Source: Rhizomys pruinosus (taxonomy: Eukaryota > Chordata > Mammalia > Rodentia > Spalacidae). Taken from it: a stretch of 64,000 bases of DNA. The notes under the pieces are model-generated. The model ran no database searches and was not told where the DNA came from. It saw only the letters and a list, made by a program, of their open reading frames with translations. The translations under genes were made by a program, and so were the position numbers. The stretch lies in the NCBI GenBank assembly GCA_009823505.1, contig VZQC01013302.1:2622599-2686598 (forward strand), read 5' to 3'. Shown here piece after piece: positions 34,510-45,755 of this stretch (position 1 is the first letter of the stretch; each line of letters begins with the position of its first letter).

Positions 34510-35719
34510 TTTATCAACAGTTAGCGTCGTCTGTGTCTGCGGCTTTCAGGAAGTTTTACGGCAGATGGAAAACAGAGTTTTCATAGTATTTTTAATCATT
34601 ATTTAGATTGGAGAGTATTCTTCTCACTACTAAAATTTTTAACTAAATGAGACAGAAACATTAAATTTGTATCTGAGTTGATGGAGTAATAACTAAGTAA
34701 TAACTCCCCCTGCCGCCAGTCTAGTCCTTCAAGACACCCACTAGAGGCAAAATGTGAGTTTGCAGGGAGACACTCTACCCTAGATCAACAGCTGACGCCC
34801 ACCTGCCAGGTCTGCTCTACAGGTGTGTGCAGGAGTGAGGGGCGGAGGGAAGGAAGCCTGATAAGCACTGGGCTTGAGAAAGAATCAAAGGACAATTTAC
34901 TCAAGGCAGATGTCACATGAAAGTTTAAAGACAGGTAAGAAGATAATAATGACTAAAAATAATCTTGCCAAACACTAACTTCTGAAGTACAGAAAAATTA
35001 TTTCTTCTTTTAAATATAGTTAATGTCAAATAGTATTACAAATCTTCAAAATCAAGAGACTCTTTTCCAGGCCGTGGAGATGAGGGGAGCTGGAATCACA
35101 TGCACAGCTTATATTGATTGCCTCTTTACCTCAGATACATTTCATTTTCAAAAGCTACGGTAAGGAGAGTTAAAGGTTTGGGAAGTTGTCATCTACTGTT
35201 AATTCTCAACTCTCCAATCCACCCCTCCTCCAGGCATACTCATAGCTTAAGCTGGATACTGTCCACCCTCATCACAGCTGGAGGAAGCCACACACGTGTT
35301 CTCACCAATGCAATGGCAGCCATTAAGTGATGTGTACAAACCCCAACTTGGCTTCTTGGAAAGGCGTGGTACTGCTCTCCACCTTCTCTTTACTGGGATG
35401 CTGACATGACCCAGCTCCTCTACCAGCCTAGTCTGAGCAGACTGCAAGCTGAAAGAGAAATAAACCTTCATTCACGCCTATGTGCTTCGCATTTCATTTC
35501 CTTCTTCCTTTCCCTTCCTCCCTCTTTCTCTGCTTCCTTCTGTTTCCCCTTCCTCTCTATTTTAGCTGTAGTTAAATAACAGGGTGACGAAATTGCATTT
35601 TTTTGCTAAACTCCCTAATTATTCACTATGATTTTTAAGATGTCATGCTGCACTTGCAATCTATTGTAGACTTGGAATATATTTGTATGCATTTGTGATA
35701 ACATTTTTTCATAGCATTT
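34510..35719. other. No gene recognised; TTCC-rich stretch 35500-35560
   Basis: Unique-looking sequence. The 35270-35470 part ends in 'gaaagagaaataaacc', reminiscent of an old LTR polyadenylation region, but I cannot name a family. Confidence 0.4.
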
Positions 35720-35938
35720 TTTAAATTTTTTAATTTTATTTTATGTGTATGAGTGTATTGCTTGTATGTAGATAGGTGCACCTGTGTCATGCAGTGCCCA
35801 TGGAGGTCAGAAGAAGGAATTGGATCCTCTGGAACTGGAGTTATGATGGTTGCTAGCTGCCATGTGGGTTCTGAGAATTGAACCAGGTGCTCTACAAGAG
35901 CAGCCAATGCTCTTAACTCTTGAGCCTCTCTCCAACCC
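35720..35938 (-). repeat. B2 SINE
   Basis: Reverse B2: 'attttatgtgtatgagtgta', 'catggaggtcagaagaagg', ending 'gagcctctctccaaccc'. Confidence 0.92.
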
Positions 35939-36162
35939 TGTACTAATAACATTTTAACAAAATACATTTGTCATTAAATTCTATGTGCATTTAGAAGTAT
36001 TGGGTTTGGGGAATTTAATGTTTGATATGAAAGCTTTCATGTTAGCTAGAAGTATTCTAATAAAGCATCCAGAATCCATGTTTTTATTTTTTAACACTAT
36101 TCTGGTAGTAAAAATAAATAATAAAATGAGTGTTATATGATGTTATGATGTTGCTTCTTTTT

Positions 36163-36277
36163 CATTTTTGAGACAGAGTCACACGCAAACCTAGCTAGCT
36201 TGGAATTTGCAGTGCAGACCAGGCTGGCCTTATACTCACAGAGAGCTGCCTGCCTCTGCCTTCTGAATCCTGATATG
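36163..36277 (-). repeat. B1 SINE, partial and diverged
   Basis: Reverse B1: 'tgagacagagtcacacgc', 'gaccaggctggccttatac', 'tgcctgcctctgccttc'. Confidence 0.85.
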
Positions 36278-36443
36278 TTTCACTCTCTATTAATAAGACT
36301 TTTTCTCCACTAAAACAAAAAAGTTTTTCATTTGGAGTGAATCTTCTTTCACAAGCAAGTTTTTCTACATTTTCAAATTGAATATGAGGTTGAGAAATAA
36401 TAAATCAATGATACTGCTTTCCTTACTCTCAGCTTCAACTTCA

Positions 36444-36525
36444 GCACATACACATACATACATACATACATACATATACATGTACATACACATACATACA
36501 CATAATCACACACTCAAACACAAAT
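36444..36525. repeat. (CATA)n microsatellite
   Basis: ACATACAT runs with CACACA interruptions. Confidence 0.93.
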
Positions 36526-37560
36526 CAAACAGGAGTTTGAATAAAGTTGCATTGTGTTTACCACCCATTTATAAATGTATTTTCAGACAAATGGAAGATG
36601 TTCTTAGTGAAATGATGTTAGCTATTACATGATACATAGATCAAATGTGAAAAAAGGCCAATATTAGGCGATTTCAGTCTGCAAATAACCTCAGAAATAA
36701 CCCTAGGAACATACTTCTTTGTGTGTAAATATTTCTGCTAAATTTGTACAAAGGTTTTATATGTTAAAGTCCATTGGATTATACATTCATATATTTCTAA
36801 CCAAAATAAAGGTCTTTAGTGATTGTTAAAACCCACACAAAGGTCTTCATGACTTCTTTTCTTTATTTGAAACACACATGGCTTCCTTCTATTCTGATGA
36901 CTTAAAATTTTGAAAGACTCGGTTTTGTGAAAATGGGAGGATGATCAGTGTTTCTGCCGTGAAACTCTTCAGGCACTGTAGTTGCTTTTACAAACCTGAT
37001 TTGCAAACATTGTTTGAGCATTTATAGGTTAGCAGATCACCAGACAACCCCAGGCCCTCTTTTTGGCCTGTGTAGACATTTCATCTGTGAAATGGCTAGT
37101 ATCTGCCAAGGGTCAACACACTGGCATGATGTGTTTATTTATTATCTTCTGGAATCAACTCAGTACTTTCTTTATTTGACATACTTTCAGAGGATATTAA
37201 AGAACAAAAATAATTTGAAATTAAAACAAAACATGTTATGTCTCACAAATAGAGAAAATGTGTTATAAAGAATAGAAAGAAATAGATTTAACACTTCAGA
37301 CTTGATGGACACCATCTGCTTTTAGTTCCTGTGTAGCTTACTGTCTTTTTAAGCCTTCTGTAGATGCTGCTGAAGAACCTTGCTTGCAAGACAAGCTCCA
37401 TTTTAGTCAAAGTGGCATATTTTTCAAGGAGTTGCTAGGCAAACAAATACACATCAGAAGATAGAAGTTCAGCCTAATACAAATTTAGAGAGTGACAGTG
37501 TTTTAATGGTTTTCCAACCCATGGAAATAAATGGAATTTTCTAGGGAAGAAGAATCCAAC
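36526..37560. other. No feature recognised
   Basis: About 1 kb of AT-rich sequence without identifiable element. Confidence 0.45.
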
Positions 37561-37562
37561 AG

Positions 37563-37634
37563 ATTGGGGATATAGCTCAGTGGTAGTGTACTTGCCATGT
37601 GCACAGAGTCCTCCATACAACAGCACTTTTATTA
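37563..37634 (+). repeat. ID-family SINE
   Basis: 'ttggggatatagctcagtgg' A-box region and 'gagtcctccatacaac' in place of the B box. Its A/C-rich continuation ('aaacaacacaacacc') lies beyond the L1 insertion, at 38470. Confidence 0.75.
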
Positions 37635-37658
37635 ACTGTCTAAAAGTTATACTCCTCT

Positions 37659-38452
37659 GGGAGGTGCTGGAAAGTTCCTCCTTGCAATCCCAAACAACCA
37701 TCAATCCTGCACTTTTGCTCCACATTGGGGTCTTTCCCTCCCATGGTCCCCCAAATGAAGTCCAGTAACCACACATGCTGTCTTAATCCCCCTGCACTGG
37801 CCTCCAAGATACAGCCCAGGTAGTCCAACAATGGCAGTCTATATTCTGACGAGGCTGAAATCCCCTTAGCTGTTTAGTCCACAAGCTGGGTATCTCAGTA
37901 GTCCCCATCTGGCATTGAAGGTTTGGAGGATTCTTGGAGAGACATGAGTCCTCAGTCCATATTGGAAGGTTAAAAAGCTGGGTCTCATGTCTTTGAGGGG
38001 TGCCAAAAGTGGTGGCAGCCACAGGGTAGATGCTCTTGCCAGTAAGAATTGAAGACAGGCCAAACCACAGTACTCTCTTTTTTTCTTTTTGTCTTTTTAC
38101 CAAGAACTCACATTTTTTTTACTAAGATCTCAAGTTTTATGTCCTTCTTAAGGAAAACATGACATCTATTAGGAAAAAAAAAGTCCTCCAATTCAAGCGA
38201 TATGTGTATGCATGAATGTATATATTTATGTATATATAACTATGTATATATATGTATATATACTGTAGCAATGCAAGTTGGAGAGAACAACAAAAGAACT
38301 GAAAGAAATAAACACTCTGGGAAGACTCAGAAAAAAATGCAGGACAGAGTGTATGGACTTGGGTGGGGTGGGGGACATGGAAGGGGAAGAGACTCTGGAT
38401 TCGATTGAGAAATGATGTATGACTTATGGAAAAAGTTTAATTAATAACAATA
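37659..38452 (+). mobile_element. Truncated L1 3' end with 5' inversion and target duplication
   Basis: The 3' block (about 38140-38452) is plus-oriented, ending 'taataacaataaaaag'. The 5' block (37659 to about 38140) is inverted. The target duplication aaaagttatactcctct (17 nt) sits at 37642-37658 and 38453-38469, and begins with AAAA as expected for L1 endonuclease cutting. The open frames inside are not genes. Confidence 0.93.
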
Positions 38453-38469
38453 AAAAGTTATACTCCTCT

Positions 38470-39315
38470 AAACAACACAACACCTTCTTCCCTTATTACC
38501 AAAAGTCTTAACTTCAGCAAGATCCACATTGTTGTACAGACAGACAGACACAGACACACACAGATACAAAGGTGTTTCTAGCATCACTTGTCTGTGTCAC
38601 ACCGTGTAACTTCACTGCAGCCTTGATTCTGAACATCCAACATACACAATTTTTACGGTAAATGCATTCAGGCTGTGCAGTGGCACTGGCTGAAACCCAG
38701 TCCAGTCTTGAGACTACTGCATATTATGAATTGCAGGGTTTTACTAAACGTACACCATTTTCTACTCATAATATTATGTTTCCTACCATTATTCCTCAGC
38801 AGGTATCAAATTAGTATGTCTTTGGATTATATTATGTTAGAATGTTTAATTGTCATAAAAATCATTAAATTAATTTTGGTTTAGGATTAAGGCAATTTCT
38901 GAAGTGTTCCTAGACATAATTGTGTCATTTTGTAATGGGAATTTATGTACGGTGACATTCTCAACACCAATGATGATAAAATCAAAATATCATTTCTGAA
39001 AAATGTGAAACAAGTTATATCTTCATGCAGTATGAAATATTTGCCAAGATTTATTTATCTAAAAACAAACAAGCACATTTATCACATTATTATAGAAATT
39101 TTCTTTCATTGTTAATATTTGGTAAAATATGTTTATTGAAATTGTATTAAGATATTTCTCTGATTTAGCATCAATAAATGTTTGATTTGCTAACCTATTT
39201 TATGCAGGATTGTATAAAAATTTTTTAGGGGTAAAAGAGCCACAATTGAAAGAACTTTACGTGGCTCTGGTCCACAGTTAAAATCTAAAATTTTTGCGTT
39301 CATTTTCAAATTATT
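38470..39315. other. No gene recognised; short (CAGA)/(CACA) run at 38537-38565
   Basis: Unique AT-rich sequence apart from the simple repeat. Confidence 0.45.
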
Positions 39316-39838
39316 GTCGTGTGCAGCATGATGCTTTGGTTTACAATGGACCATCCATGCAATAGTGGGTCCCTAAGATTATAATGAAGTTGACATATTC
39401 CTGTCATGAAATAACTTTGTTGAATAACTAATGACTCACATGTCTCTTCTGATGCTTGTGTCAACAAAGCTACTGCTTGAGTGTCATATAAAAGTATAAT
39501 AGTACATGCAATTATGCATAGTGCACAGCACTTGGTAGTACTGCCATGTTCTGGCTTCTGTGCTTCGCATCCTGTACTTTTCATCATTATCTTCATGTGT
39601 ATTCTTTCTGCTAATAAAAGCAGTATACTGGATCATACCAGCAGCCTTGTCTCCTGTTTCCTGCATTTCTTGATCATGTCAAGAAGCCATGCTGAGTGTT
39701 TGACCTATATGCCATTTAGGTTTGTGTAAGGGCACTCTGTTTGGACAAGGATTTAGTTGTCTAATGATGCGTTTCTTAGAATCCATCCCAAATGCTGAGG
39801 AGCTGTACTCTGTACTGTACTATAAACTTTAATATGCA
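39316..39838 (+). mobile_element. MER2-like DNA transposon relic (TcMar-Tigger group)
   Basis: The left part shows 'gggtccctaagattataatg' and the right part 'ccatttaggtttgtgtaagg', 'tctaatgatgcgtttcttag', 'ctgtactctgtactgtac', in MER2 order. Old and with an enlarged, AT-rich centre. No transposase frame. Confidence 0.65.
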
Positions 39839-40267
39839 CTTTCAACTATTCATGCAAAACCTCCGATTAATGAGAAAGCACAAGCAGGTGAATGAGGGAA
39901 CTCTATAAAGGGAATAACCACTGTTGGCCTGGCCACCCCAAAGTGTGGTTAAGAGCACCAAACAAACCCTTGAGGTGAGGATCCTTGAGACTCAGGAAGC
40001 CAGGCTGAATATTTTGCTACCAGTATTTAAATAATTTAGCTTTCTTAATATTTAGTAGTTCTGTAATTCTAAACCTAGTAAGTCAGGTGAAGCAGCAGTT
40101 GTTCAAAGTAGACAGCCTTAGGTTCACAGTCAAGGTTCTGTTCTACTCTACAGACTGTTTTGCACGTATCTTATTCTTCTGTGTATGACGCTATTTATAG
40201 TGAATGACAGGGTCTTTCTTGATACAATTATTAGTAAAATATATTTACAAACAACATTTTCATTTTT

Positions 40268-40616
40268 AATGCTTTATTTTTGTGTATGTATATGTATGTA
40301 TTTGTGTGTACATACATGTCGTGGGGGTGCAAGTGTATGTGTGTGTGTGTATGTGTATGCGTGTGTGTGTGTGTGTAGGACAGAGAACAACCTTGGGTGT
40401 TGCTCCTCTGATGCTGTCTATGTTTTGGAGACAAAGTTTGCAAGATCACCAAACAGGCCAGCCCTCGGTATCCTCTTCTTTGCCGCTTCAGTGCTGGGCA
40501 AGTGCATTCCACCATGCCTGGCTGTTTTACCTAGGTTGGGGGGGGGGGATCTGACTCAGGTGTTTATGCTTGAAAGCAAGCACTATACCAACAGAGCCAT
40601 GTCTTCAGCCGCCTTT
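40268..40616 (-). repeat. B4-type (B1/ID composite) SINE with (TG)n
   Basis: Reverse-oriented: a GT-rich stretch (40280-40380), a B1-like middle ('gtgctgggcaagtgcattcc', 'accatgcctggctg') and an ID-like end ('gaaagcaagcactatacc', 'gagccatgtcttcagcc'). Confidence 0.75.
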
Positions 40617-41313
40617 AATCCCCTAATATTGTTTTCATGTTTTTTGTAAGTTTGAGAAAATTCGGATACTATCGAATGCTGTTTTTTTCCACGAGTATTA
40701 AGAATATTTTTTAACTTCCTGGAATGAACCATTTCCTCCCTCAATGCCTCTGAGAGGTATAATCTTACAAAGCAAATAAACAAGGAAGAAAATCACCAAC
40801 ACCACCAACAGTGAAAACTTTATTTGTTGGGAATTGGCTTCCAACCACAGTACAAAGCTCTAGTTAAACTTGTTGGTCACCTGAATGGCTTATTTATCTT
40901 CAGCTTATTGGCCTAAATAGCTTCAATCTAAAATTCTAGCTTTTAGGATTCCTCTGCCATCACTTTGATTTTTCTGTGTCTCTTGTAGGGCCCAATAGAA
41001 ATGAAAATAAAAAGGCTCACTGTTGAAGCCTCTTTAGCTCTGTGCTTGATAGAAGGGGCCAAGACTCATTTCCAACCTTAGGAGGAGGGAGAAAGAAGCA
41101 GGTGAGCCCTATAACCCCATACTCTCCCTCCAGTCTGTCCTACCAGCTGGTTGCTGTGAGCAACGGAAGGAGGTAGGCTTGGGCTGACAAGTTTTGGCAC
41201 AGGAAAAGCTTTGACCCTAGAGAAAGTAGCCCAATTCACAACTCTACTGTGAGTATGCTATGCTAGACACATAGACAAGCATGCTGCGTCTTTCCACAGT
41301 TCCACAATATATT
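40617..41313. other. No feature recognised
   Basis: Unique-looking sequence. Confidence 0.45.
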
Positions 41314-41331
41314 CAAAAGGTTTAGTGGTTT

Positions 41332-41510
41332 TACTGGGTGTCGTGGTGCTTGCCTTTAATCCTAGCACTTGGGAGGCAGAGGCAGGTGGATCTCTGTGAG
41401 TTCAAGACCAGCCTGGTCTACAGAGTGAGCTCCAGGCCAGCTGGGACTAAAGGGAGACTCTGTCTGAAAATTACCAAAAAAAAAACCCCAAACAGACAAA
41501 CAAACAAACC
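41332..41510 (+). repeat. B1 SINE with 18-nt target duplication
   Basis: Low-divergence B1 with tail 'ccaaaaaaaaaacccc' and CAAA units. The target duplication caaaaggtttagtggttt lies at 41314-41331 and 41511-41528. Confidence 0.97.
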
Positions 41511-41528
41511 CAAAAGGTTTAGTGGTTT

Positions 41529-43044
41529 CAATGATAGTAATTTGTCATAAAAATCTACCCATCTTGGTAGTTTGGCTAAGGCACATACAAGTTCTTTATT
41601 CCAATCTTAATTATTAACTCTCATATAATGCAGCATACATATATACACATATGTATAGACAGATATGAGTGTTAATGAATGTATGAATATGGGTTATAGA
41701 ATGAATACAAGTTAAAGACGCTGCAGCAGAGTGCAAGAAATTTCAGAAGTAGGTTGAGGAAGAATCTGCATAGATCATGCAGGGAACCAGACCAGTGCCA
41801 GGAGGGAGTTGGTGGTAAAACTGCTGGTGGAGTGGCTAGAGGCAGGTTTAAGAGCAAAGCTGCAGAGTTCAACCATGAGGTGAAAAGGCCAGGCCGGTTA
41901 GGAGCAGGAAGCATTGGGTCAGGTCCAGGTCTAGATGGGTGAGCAAGGGCATGGGCAGTCAGGTTGGTAGGCTGTCAACAGAGGGGACAGAGCTGAGTTA
42001 GGAATTCTCAGTCCTAGCTGCTTACTCAGCAGCTGTCAGGTGATAGGTCAGAATGTGGCCCTGCCAATCACTGAGTTAGGTGTCCATTTTATGAGTTACA
42101 GGTGAGGGACTTATCTACATCATTTCCTTGATCTAGTGTGTCAAATAATTTCTCGAGCCTGATTTCCCAGATATGATTAATATACCTATGTGCCCTTGCA
42201 GCTTCAATTCTTCCCAATAAACTTATCAGGTGGCTTTGTTTCTATTCCCAGGAATAATCATTAATCAGTGTGTGCCTGATGGGTGGTGCCAGTCAAACAG
42301 TACAATTTCAAATCTATCCAGGGGCTGTAACCATCTTTCTCTCTCAAAATGGAGTAAAAAACAAAACTCTGATCAGCCTGAAAAACTACCATTTTATATA
42401 ATACATAGTGACTTATTGTAGGGCATCACCTGATCTCTACAGTGATGCTGACAGTGAGCTCAACCATACTCTCTTAGGTTGGCAGAAGTGTGGATGTGTA
42501 GCTCCACATCTAAAGAGCAACAAATGTATTTCAAATAGTTGAGTGCATTTCCCAAAGAAAATGTAGATAGATTTTGTTTTCTGTTAGATGTCTGTTCTTT
42601 TTTCAAAGGTGATTCAAGGAGGGGACTTTGTTGGGCTCTTCAAGTCTTTGAAAAACAATCAATTGTTTGACTCCTGGGGACCCATGAAAAGCAGAACATC
42701 TTGACTTTCTGTCCTATGCCTATGTTCTTGCCTTTGCTTTTAGAGTCTTGCTGCTTTGATACTGATAGGAGAGGGGTGGGAGGTGGGGGAGAAGGAGAGC
42801 ATGGGAGGGTGCAGGGTTTGAAAAAGAAAAGAGCAAAAGGCACCATTAGTCAAAAATATCAGTTCTCCTTTATGTTTAGACTTGACACAAGTTGTTGAGT
42901 TGGAGAACATTTCAATACGGAAACCATGCAAAAGGACATGACCCGTGAGAGAGAAAGAAATCAAGATCCCTGTAAAACTCAAAGGGTCCAAAGTCAGCAC
43001 TGTTTGGGATTTGAATCTTTTGGAGACCCATGGCCAATGGCTGA
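41529..43044. other. No feature recognised
   Basis: About 1.5 kb with mildly higher GC at 41740-42060. Open frames of 60-80 codons have no splice or motif support. Confidence 0.45.
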
Positions 43045-43059
43045 CTGGATTAATTTCTT

Positions 43060-43225
43060 CACTTACCCTCTCTCCACCCTCTGAATTTCCCCTTCTTGAG
43101 ATATACGTCACCTTTTTTTATTCTTCAATAGCTGTCTTCTTCCTAGAGTGGAAGCTCTGCAAGACGCAAGACATGCCTGTCTTGTTTAGCAATTAACAGG
43201 AACTCAACAGATTTTTCTCCTTGAA
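43060..43225 (+). repeat. Possible L2 LINE 3' fragment
   Basis: 'agagtggaagctctgcaaga', a 'tgtcttgtttagcaatt' block and 'caggaactcaacagattttt' follow the L2 3'-end order. Weak. Confidence 0.4.
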
Positions 43226-43290
43226 TGACATTTCATCTTGCCCTGGGCAACAACCTTTATTTAGAGCACCACTAGAAAGGGCCTTGGTGG

Positions 43291-43349
43291 GGGGAGGGGG
43301 GGGAGAGGAGAGGAGAGGAGAGGAGAGGAGAGGAGAGGAGAGAGAGAGC
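43291..43349. repeat. (GGAGA)n purine microsatellite
   Basis: About ten pentamer units after a G-rich run; strictly purine on the plus strand. Confidence 0.95.
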
Positions 43350-44127
43350 GACCCTTCAATTCTCCTAAGGCATAGTGTTTAGCCAGCATTAACCCTAAAA
43401 ATACTGGTTTTAATTGCTAATCATTCTGACTAATATCAAACATAGTTTTCTTTCTTAAAGCAGAAAATGGATAGACTGTGACAAAAATCTTAAATAAAAT
43501 AACCTATGCGCTTTCAAAAGAAACATTTTACCATTTTCTTGTTAGATACCTTTTAATTAAACAACATCACATTAATAAATTCCTTGGAAGTCAAAGTGAT
43601 CCAAAAAGATTTTATTCTGAGAGACATTTGTTAATTTAAATACAGAATTAAAATTCAACCTTTTCCAACACACATTTAAACATAATTTATTTCTATGATA
43701 AAACAGCTGCATGCAGGAGATATGCTAAGTAGACGAGGAAAAAAGAAAAATGCAAATCCAAATTAACACACTTACAAAGATTCAGAGGAGAGAAGGTGAG
43801 ATCCTGAGTGAAGTATTCTTATTACACTTTCTTAGTCACTTGAGCCATAAGATGCAGCCCATAGCTTTAAAGTACTCATTACATGGTTAAGTGCTCAACC
43901 TTGACCTCAGAAGCCCTACGAGCTTTCATTTATTAGTTATTCATGGAGCTCAGACTTTCCACTCTTGAGATAGAGGTGACTATTTCCCTCCAGGGAACAC
44001 AGCATCAATTAGAGGAGACAGATAACCCTGGTCCTTGATGGCAAACCATCCTTGGGGAAAAAAAGAATTTCTCACATTCTCATATGTCAAATGTTAAAAT
44101 GGCACCTGAGCCTTTAAAAAAACTGGT
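43350..44127. other. No feature recognised
   Basis: AT-rich unique-looking sequence. Confidence 0.45.
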
Positions 44128-44515
44128 GTTGGTTGTTGCTATAGTTTGAATGGGCCGTCCTATATGTTGGGAATTTAATCCCCAGTGCATGTTGGGAAAG
44201 AAATGTTAACAAGAAGAGAAGGAATGCAGACCCTTATAATTAATGTGCTTATCACAGGAAGAGTAGGCTATCAATATCTGAAGTGGGTTGGTATGAAAGC
44301 AAGTTGAGTCTCATCTTGTCCTCTCTCTCTCATTCTGCTCTTAACCTCTGCCTTCTGCCATGTGTGATATTATCAAGACAACTCTGGGCAAAAATGAGTT
44401 CCTCAATCTTAGACTTCTTAGCCTCCAGAACCATAAGAAGTAAATCTCTGTTCTTTATAAATTAGTTTCAAATATTCTGCTATAGCAGCATAAAACATAC
44501 CGAGACAATTATATT
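44128..44515 (+). repeat. MaLR-type solo LTR (MST/THE-like)
   Basis: Starts 'ttgttgctatagtttgaatg', has 'ggaatttaatccccagtgca', 'gccttctgccatgtgtgat', 'tcctcaatcttagacttctt' and 'gcctccagaaccataagaag', ending 'ctatagcagcataaaacata'. No internal retroviral sequence is attached. Confidence 0.85.
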
Positions 44516-45182
44516 TATTATAAAATATCTATTCCACAACAAAACTATTCTTATTGTATCTCTCTATATAATGATATAGATGTGCCTATATTTTATTTAA
44601 ATTCAGTGTGTAATGTCTTCTGGAGTTCACACAGGACCAACTCATTTCATAGATCTTAGAGCAAATGCATAAGAGTGGGATTTGAGATTTGCCAGTTTGT
44701 TTCAGAATACAGTTACACCGTGACTTCTTTGCCATCCTCCCCACTTCTTTACGGTAGAGTACTGCATTAAGTCAGTTCTATGAGGAGTGCAACAGTTGTT
44801 GAATGGAACTATAGAGCCATCAACCACGTTGGCACTTCTGTTTATGTGAGTAATCATGGTAACCATTTTGGATCCCAAGTCGAGTCAAGTTCTAGATACT
44901 TCAGAAGTGTAACTCCCACTGTCAGGTATCTTGGGATTTCAACTGAGTCAAGAGTTTATGCAAAGGCCATTCTGAGAATTTCATCTAAGGTTTTAGTTTG
45001 ACAGATTGTCAGAATCGATTTCCCTTGGACACGTAGAGACCCAGAACAAAAAGCAGGAAGGACCTTCTGTCATATGAAGGAGAGCAGATTTTGTTGCAAA
45101 TGTAGTGCTCCCTGTCTGAGTAGTGTTTCCCAATATGGTAGAGATTTGGACGTGATCCTGATATCTAATTTAATTTAATTCA
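44516..45182. other. No feature recognised
   Basis: Between two MaLR LTRs. The 73-codon open frame at 44780-45001 has no supporting evidence. Confidence 0.45.
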
Positions 45183-45575
45183 ATTATGGTTTGGATATAA
45201 AGTGTCCCCTAGGTGGTTTTGGCTTCCAATGGAGCAGTATTTATATATGAGTCCTCTGAAGGTTTTTGGATCATAAGGGCTCTAACTTCAATAGCCTAGT
45301 TGATGATGAATTTATAGTTTATTGGGACATAAAAATGGATGTAAATTTTAATATGTGGGGCCTAGTCAGAGGAAATATGTCACTAGAGGGTGTGTCTTGA
45401 TCCCTTTCTCACACAATGTATGCTTCCTGGCCATCACGAGAATACTTGCCTAACCATGTGCCTAAAAATCAATGGAACTATGAACTAAAACTTTTTAAAA
45501 GTGAGCCCAAATAAGATTTTCTAACTTTAAGTTGATTTTCTTATTTTCTCATAATGATAAAAAGCTGACTAATGT
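45183..45575 (+). repeat. MLT1-type MaLR LTR
   Basis: 'ttatggtttggatataaagtg' start region, 'ctttctcacacaatgtatgc', 'gaactatgaactaaa' and the terminal 'aaaagctgactaatgt'. The end is interrupted by a B1 whose target duplication copies the last 15 bases. Confidence 0.8.
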
Positions 45576-45740
45576 TACCAGGTGTGGTGGTGCACACCTT
45601 TAATCCTAGCATTCAGGAGGCAGAGGCAGGTGGATCTTTGTGAGTTCAAGGCCAGCCTGGTCTACGAAGCAACTTCCAGGACAGCTGGGGCTACAGGGAG
45701 ACCTTGTCTCAAAAAGACCAAAAAAAAGGGGGGGGGGAAG
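45576..45740 (+). repeat. B1 SINE inserted in the MLT1 end
   Basis: Full-length B1 with 'aaaaaaaagggggggggaag' tail. The duplication aaagctgactaatgt lies at 45561-45575 and 45741-45755. Confidence 0.97.
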
Positions 45741-45755
45741 AAAGCTGACTAATGT

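Noticed and set aside
37563..37634. Possible tRNA gene
   Set aside because: The tRNA-like boxes belong to an ID SINE; the B box is degenerate and no cloverleaf closes.
40185..40649. 154-codon open frame rich in Cys and Val
   Set aside because: It is driven by a (TG)n tract and a B4-type SINE.
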